Part shown: in pieces, positions 5,104 through 6,599 of the stretch
Layout: every line of letters begins with the position of its first letter
How positions within the stretch are numbered: the stretch's first letter is position 1
Assembly (NCBI GenBank): GCA_020438665.1
Contig: JAGQUE010000583.1
Coordinates: 1-6,599, forward strand
Direction: 5' to 3'
DNA length: 6,599 bases
Source: Nocardioidaceae bacterium
GTDB taxonomy: Bacteria > Actinomycetota > Actinomycetes > Propionibacteriales > Nocardioidaceae
The notes under the pieces: generated by a model
What the model was told of the DNA's origin: nothing
The model's database searches: none
The model's input: the letters and a program-made list of their open reading frames with translations, nothing else
Position numbers and translations under genes: made by a program

Positions 5104-6599
5104 ATGACCCGCACCCCGTTGGCCGGAATCCCGATCCGGGCCGCCCGCTGGAGCGCCACCCACCCCTGGCGCGCGATCGGCGCCTGGCTGGTCCTGGTGG
5201 CGGTCGCGGTCGCGCTCGCCGCGACCGTCTCCACCCACCGGGCCCAGGACGCCGACTACCGCGTCGGCGAGTCCGGCCGAGCAGCCGCGATGATCGAGCG
5301 GGCCGGGCTCGACGAACCGCCGTCGGAGAGTGTCCTGATCACCGGTCGTGGCGACCGCCTCGACGCCGCGGCCCTCGAGGCCGCCTCGCGCGAGGTGGCA
5401 CGACGGCTGTCGCAGACGGCCGGCGTCGCATCCGTCGGCGATCCGATCACCAGCCCCGACCGGACCGCCGTGCTGGTGCCCGTGGAGCTGACGTCACCGG
5501 ACATCGAGGCGCAGCCGCTGCTGGACGCCACGTCGGCGGTCCAGGCCGACCACCTCGACGTCACTGTCCGTGAGGTCGGGGACGTCACGATCGACGCGGC
5601 CATCAACGACCGGGTGGCCGAGGACCTGCACTCCGCGGAGATCATCAGCCTGCCGATCACCCTGGTGCTGATGCTGCTCGCCTTCGGAGCCCTGATCGCC
5701 GCCGGCCTGCCGGTCCTCCTGGCTGCCACCAGCGTCGCTGCCACCATCGGCATCACCGCCCCGATCTCCCACCTCGTCCCGGCCGAGGACACCGTCTACA
5801 GCATGATCGTGCTCATCGGGATGGCGGTCGGCGTCGACTACTCACTGTTCTATCTCAAGCGGGAGCGCCAGGAGCGCGCCGCCGGGAGGACCCATCTCGA
5901 CGCCGTCACCATCGCCGCCGAGACCTCTGGCCACGCCATCCTGGTCTCCGGCGGTGCGGTGATCGCGGCCCTTTCCGGCCTGTTCGTGCTGACCGACGTC
6001 ACCTTCAACTCGCTGGCCACCGGATCCATCCTCGTCGTCGCGATCGCCGTGTTGGGGTCCATCACGGTCCTGCCGGCCCTGCTCGCCAAGCTCGGCCGTT
6101 GGGTGGACCGCCCGCGCCTGCCCCTGCTGTGGCGGCTCACCCGTCGCGTCCCTCCCGGCACGGTCAGCGGAAGGATCCTGGGCCCGGTCGTCCGCCACCC
6201 CGTGGCCGCGCTGCTCGTCGCAGCGGTCGGCATCCTGGCGCTCGCCGTACCAGCGCTAACGATGAAGACCCACCAAGCCAGCATCGACACCCTTCCGCAG
6301 GACCTGGCCCCGGTCCAGACGATGCGGGCGATCACCGCAGCGTTCCCGAGCGAGGGCACCACGGCCACCGTCGTCGTCACCGGCGCCGACCCGCAGCAGG
6401 CCGACGAGGCCCTGCGGGCCCTGGCGACCAGGGCGGCCGCCACGGGCGGGTTCGTCGACGAGCGGGCCCACGTCCGCACCTCCCAGGACGGCTCGACGTC
6501 GGTGATCGACCTGGCCATGCCCTGGGACGAGACCGACAGCCGGGCCAGCGCGGCCATCGAACGGCTCCGCGACGACCTGGTCCCGGCCGCCCTGGGCGG
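5104..6599 (+). CDS. MMPL/RND-family membrane transporter, N-terminal part (cut by the right edge)
   Basis: The first 498 codons of an exporter of the MMPL branch of the RND superfamily are visible with no stop; the family is usually about 700 or more residues, so the gene continues outside the window. A short basic cytoplasmic segment (WSATHPWRAIGAW) leads into TM1 (about 24-42). A first extracytoplasmic domain spans about 43-178. A block of membrane helices follows at about 183-200, 202-220, 232-250, 277-297 and 305-328. TM4 contains GMAVGVDYSLFYLKRER with D245-Y246, the conserved GxxxDY element tied to proton relay in MMPL proteins. A cytoplasmic loop (about 330-362) and TM7 (about 365-384) precede the second extracytoplasmic domain, which begins near 385 and runs off the edge. 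MMPL proteins use proton motive force to export lipids, siderophores, drugs or other hydrophobic molecules; the substrate here is unknown. The divergent two-component operon suggests envelope-stress or drug-responsive control (inference). It is not specific enough for a gene symbol. Confidence 0.93.
   Translation, partial: MTRTPLAGIPIRAARWSATHPWRAIGAWLVLVAVAVALAATVSTHRAQDADYRVGESGRAAAMIERAGLDEPPSESVLITGRGDRLDAAALEAASREVARRLSQTAGVASVGDPITSPDRTAVLVPVELTSPDIEAQPLLDATSAVQADHLDVTVREVGDVTIDAAINDRVAEDLHSAEIISLPITLVLMLLAFGALIAAGLPVLLAATSVAATIGITAPISHLVPAEDTVYSMIVLIGMAVGVDYSLFYLKRERQERAAGRTHLDAVTIAAETSGHAILVSGGAVIAALSGLFVLTDVTFNSLATGSILVVAIAVLGSITVLPALLAKLGRWVDRPRLPLLWRLTRRVPPGTVSGRILGPVVRHPVAALLVAAVGILALAVPALTMKTHQASIDTLPQDLAPVQTMRAITAAFPSEGTTATVVVTGADPQQADEALRALATRAAATGGFVDERAHVRTSQDGSTSVIDLAMPWDETDSRASAAIERLRDDLVPAALG

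Noticed and set aside
3732..5573. Long plus-strand open frame (613 codons) across the kinase region and into the transporter
   Set aside because: It is antisense to the kinase and out of frame with the transporter. Its product is Arg/Gly/His-rich with no recognisable domain, and both true genes have intact motifs.
5256..5792. Minus-strand open frame of 178 codons antisense to the transporter
   Set aside because: The translation is Ser/Arg/Ala-rich without motifs, whereas the plus strand carries a coherent MMPL protein with membrane helices and the GxxxDY element.
1..6599. Mobile element, CRISPR array or RNA gene
   Set aside because: I looked for direct repeats, transposase or integrase-like motifs, regularly spaced repeats and tRNA-like cloverleaf segments and saw none.

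Overview
The window reads as high-GC Gram-positive (actinobacterial) chromosome, most like Nocardioides or a relative. The basis is the heavy G/C use at third codon positions, GTG starts, sparse AT-rich promoter signals, and the protein types: a long multidomain GT4 glycosyltransferase, an actinobacterial membrane histidine kinase with a NarL/LuxR-type regulator, and an MMPL exporter. The genus is inference.

Layout. Positions 1-315 (+) hold the 3' end of a gene cut by the left edge, perhaps a methyltransferase-like or polysaccharide-locus protein. Positions 316-512 are non-coding, with two strong GC-rich hairpins (the first a plausible terminator) and a weak promoter-like element. Positions 513-3203 (+) encode an 896-residue protein with an intact GT4 (GT-B) module, a degenerate GT2-like module and a C-terminal beta-rich domain carrying a GWAWD motif. 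It converges on the next operon with only 7 bp between stop codons. Positions 3211-4973 (-) are a two-component system, sensor kinase then response regulator, overlapping by 49 nt. A 130-bp divergent intergenic region (4974-5103) holds interlocking inverted repeats. Positions 5104-6599 (+) are the first 498 codons of an MMPL/RND-type transporter, cut by the right edge.

How the parts may work together. The left half looks like part of a surface or extracellular glycan locus. The right half looks like a regulated export module: the kinase senses an envelope signal, phosphorylates the regulator, and the regulator probably acts on the shared intergenic region to control its own operon and the divergent transporter. 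That is inferred from arrangement and the dyads, not demonstrated. No mobile element, CRISPR array, tRNA or rRNA was seen. I see no clearly new system. The points most worth a second look are the degenerate GT2 module inside the glycosyltransferase, the dyad cluster between kinase and transporter, and an unusual context-dependent tyrosine codon choice.
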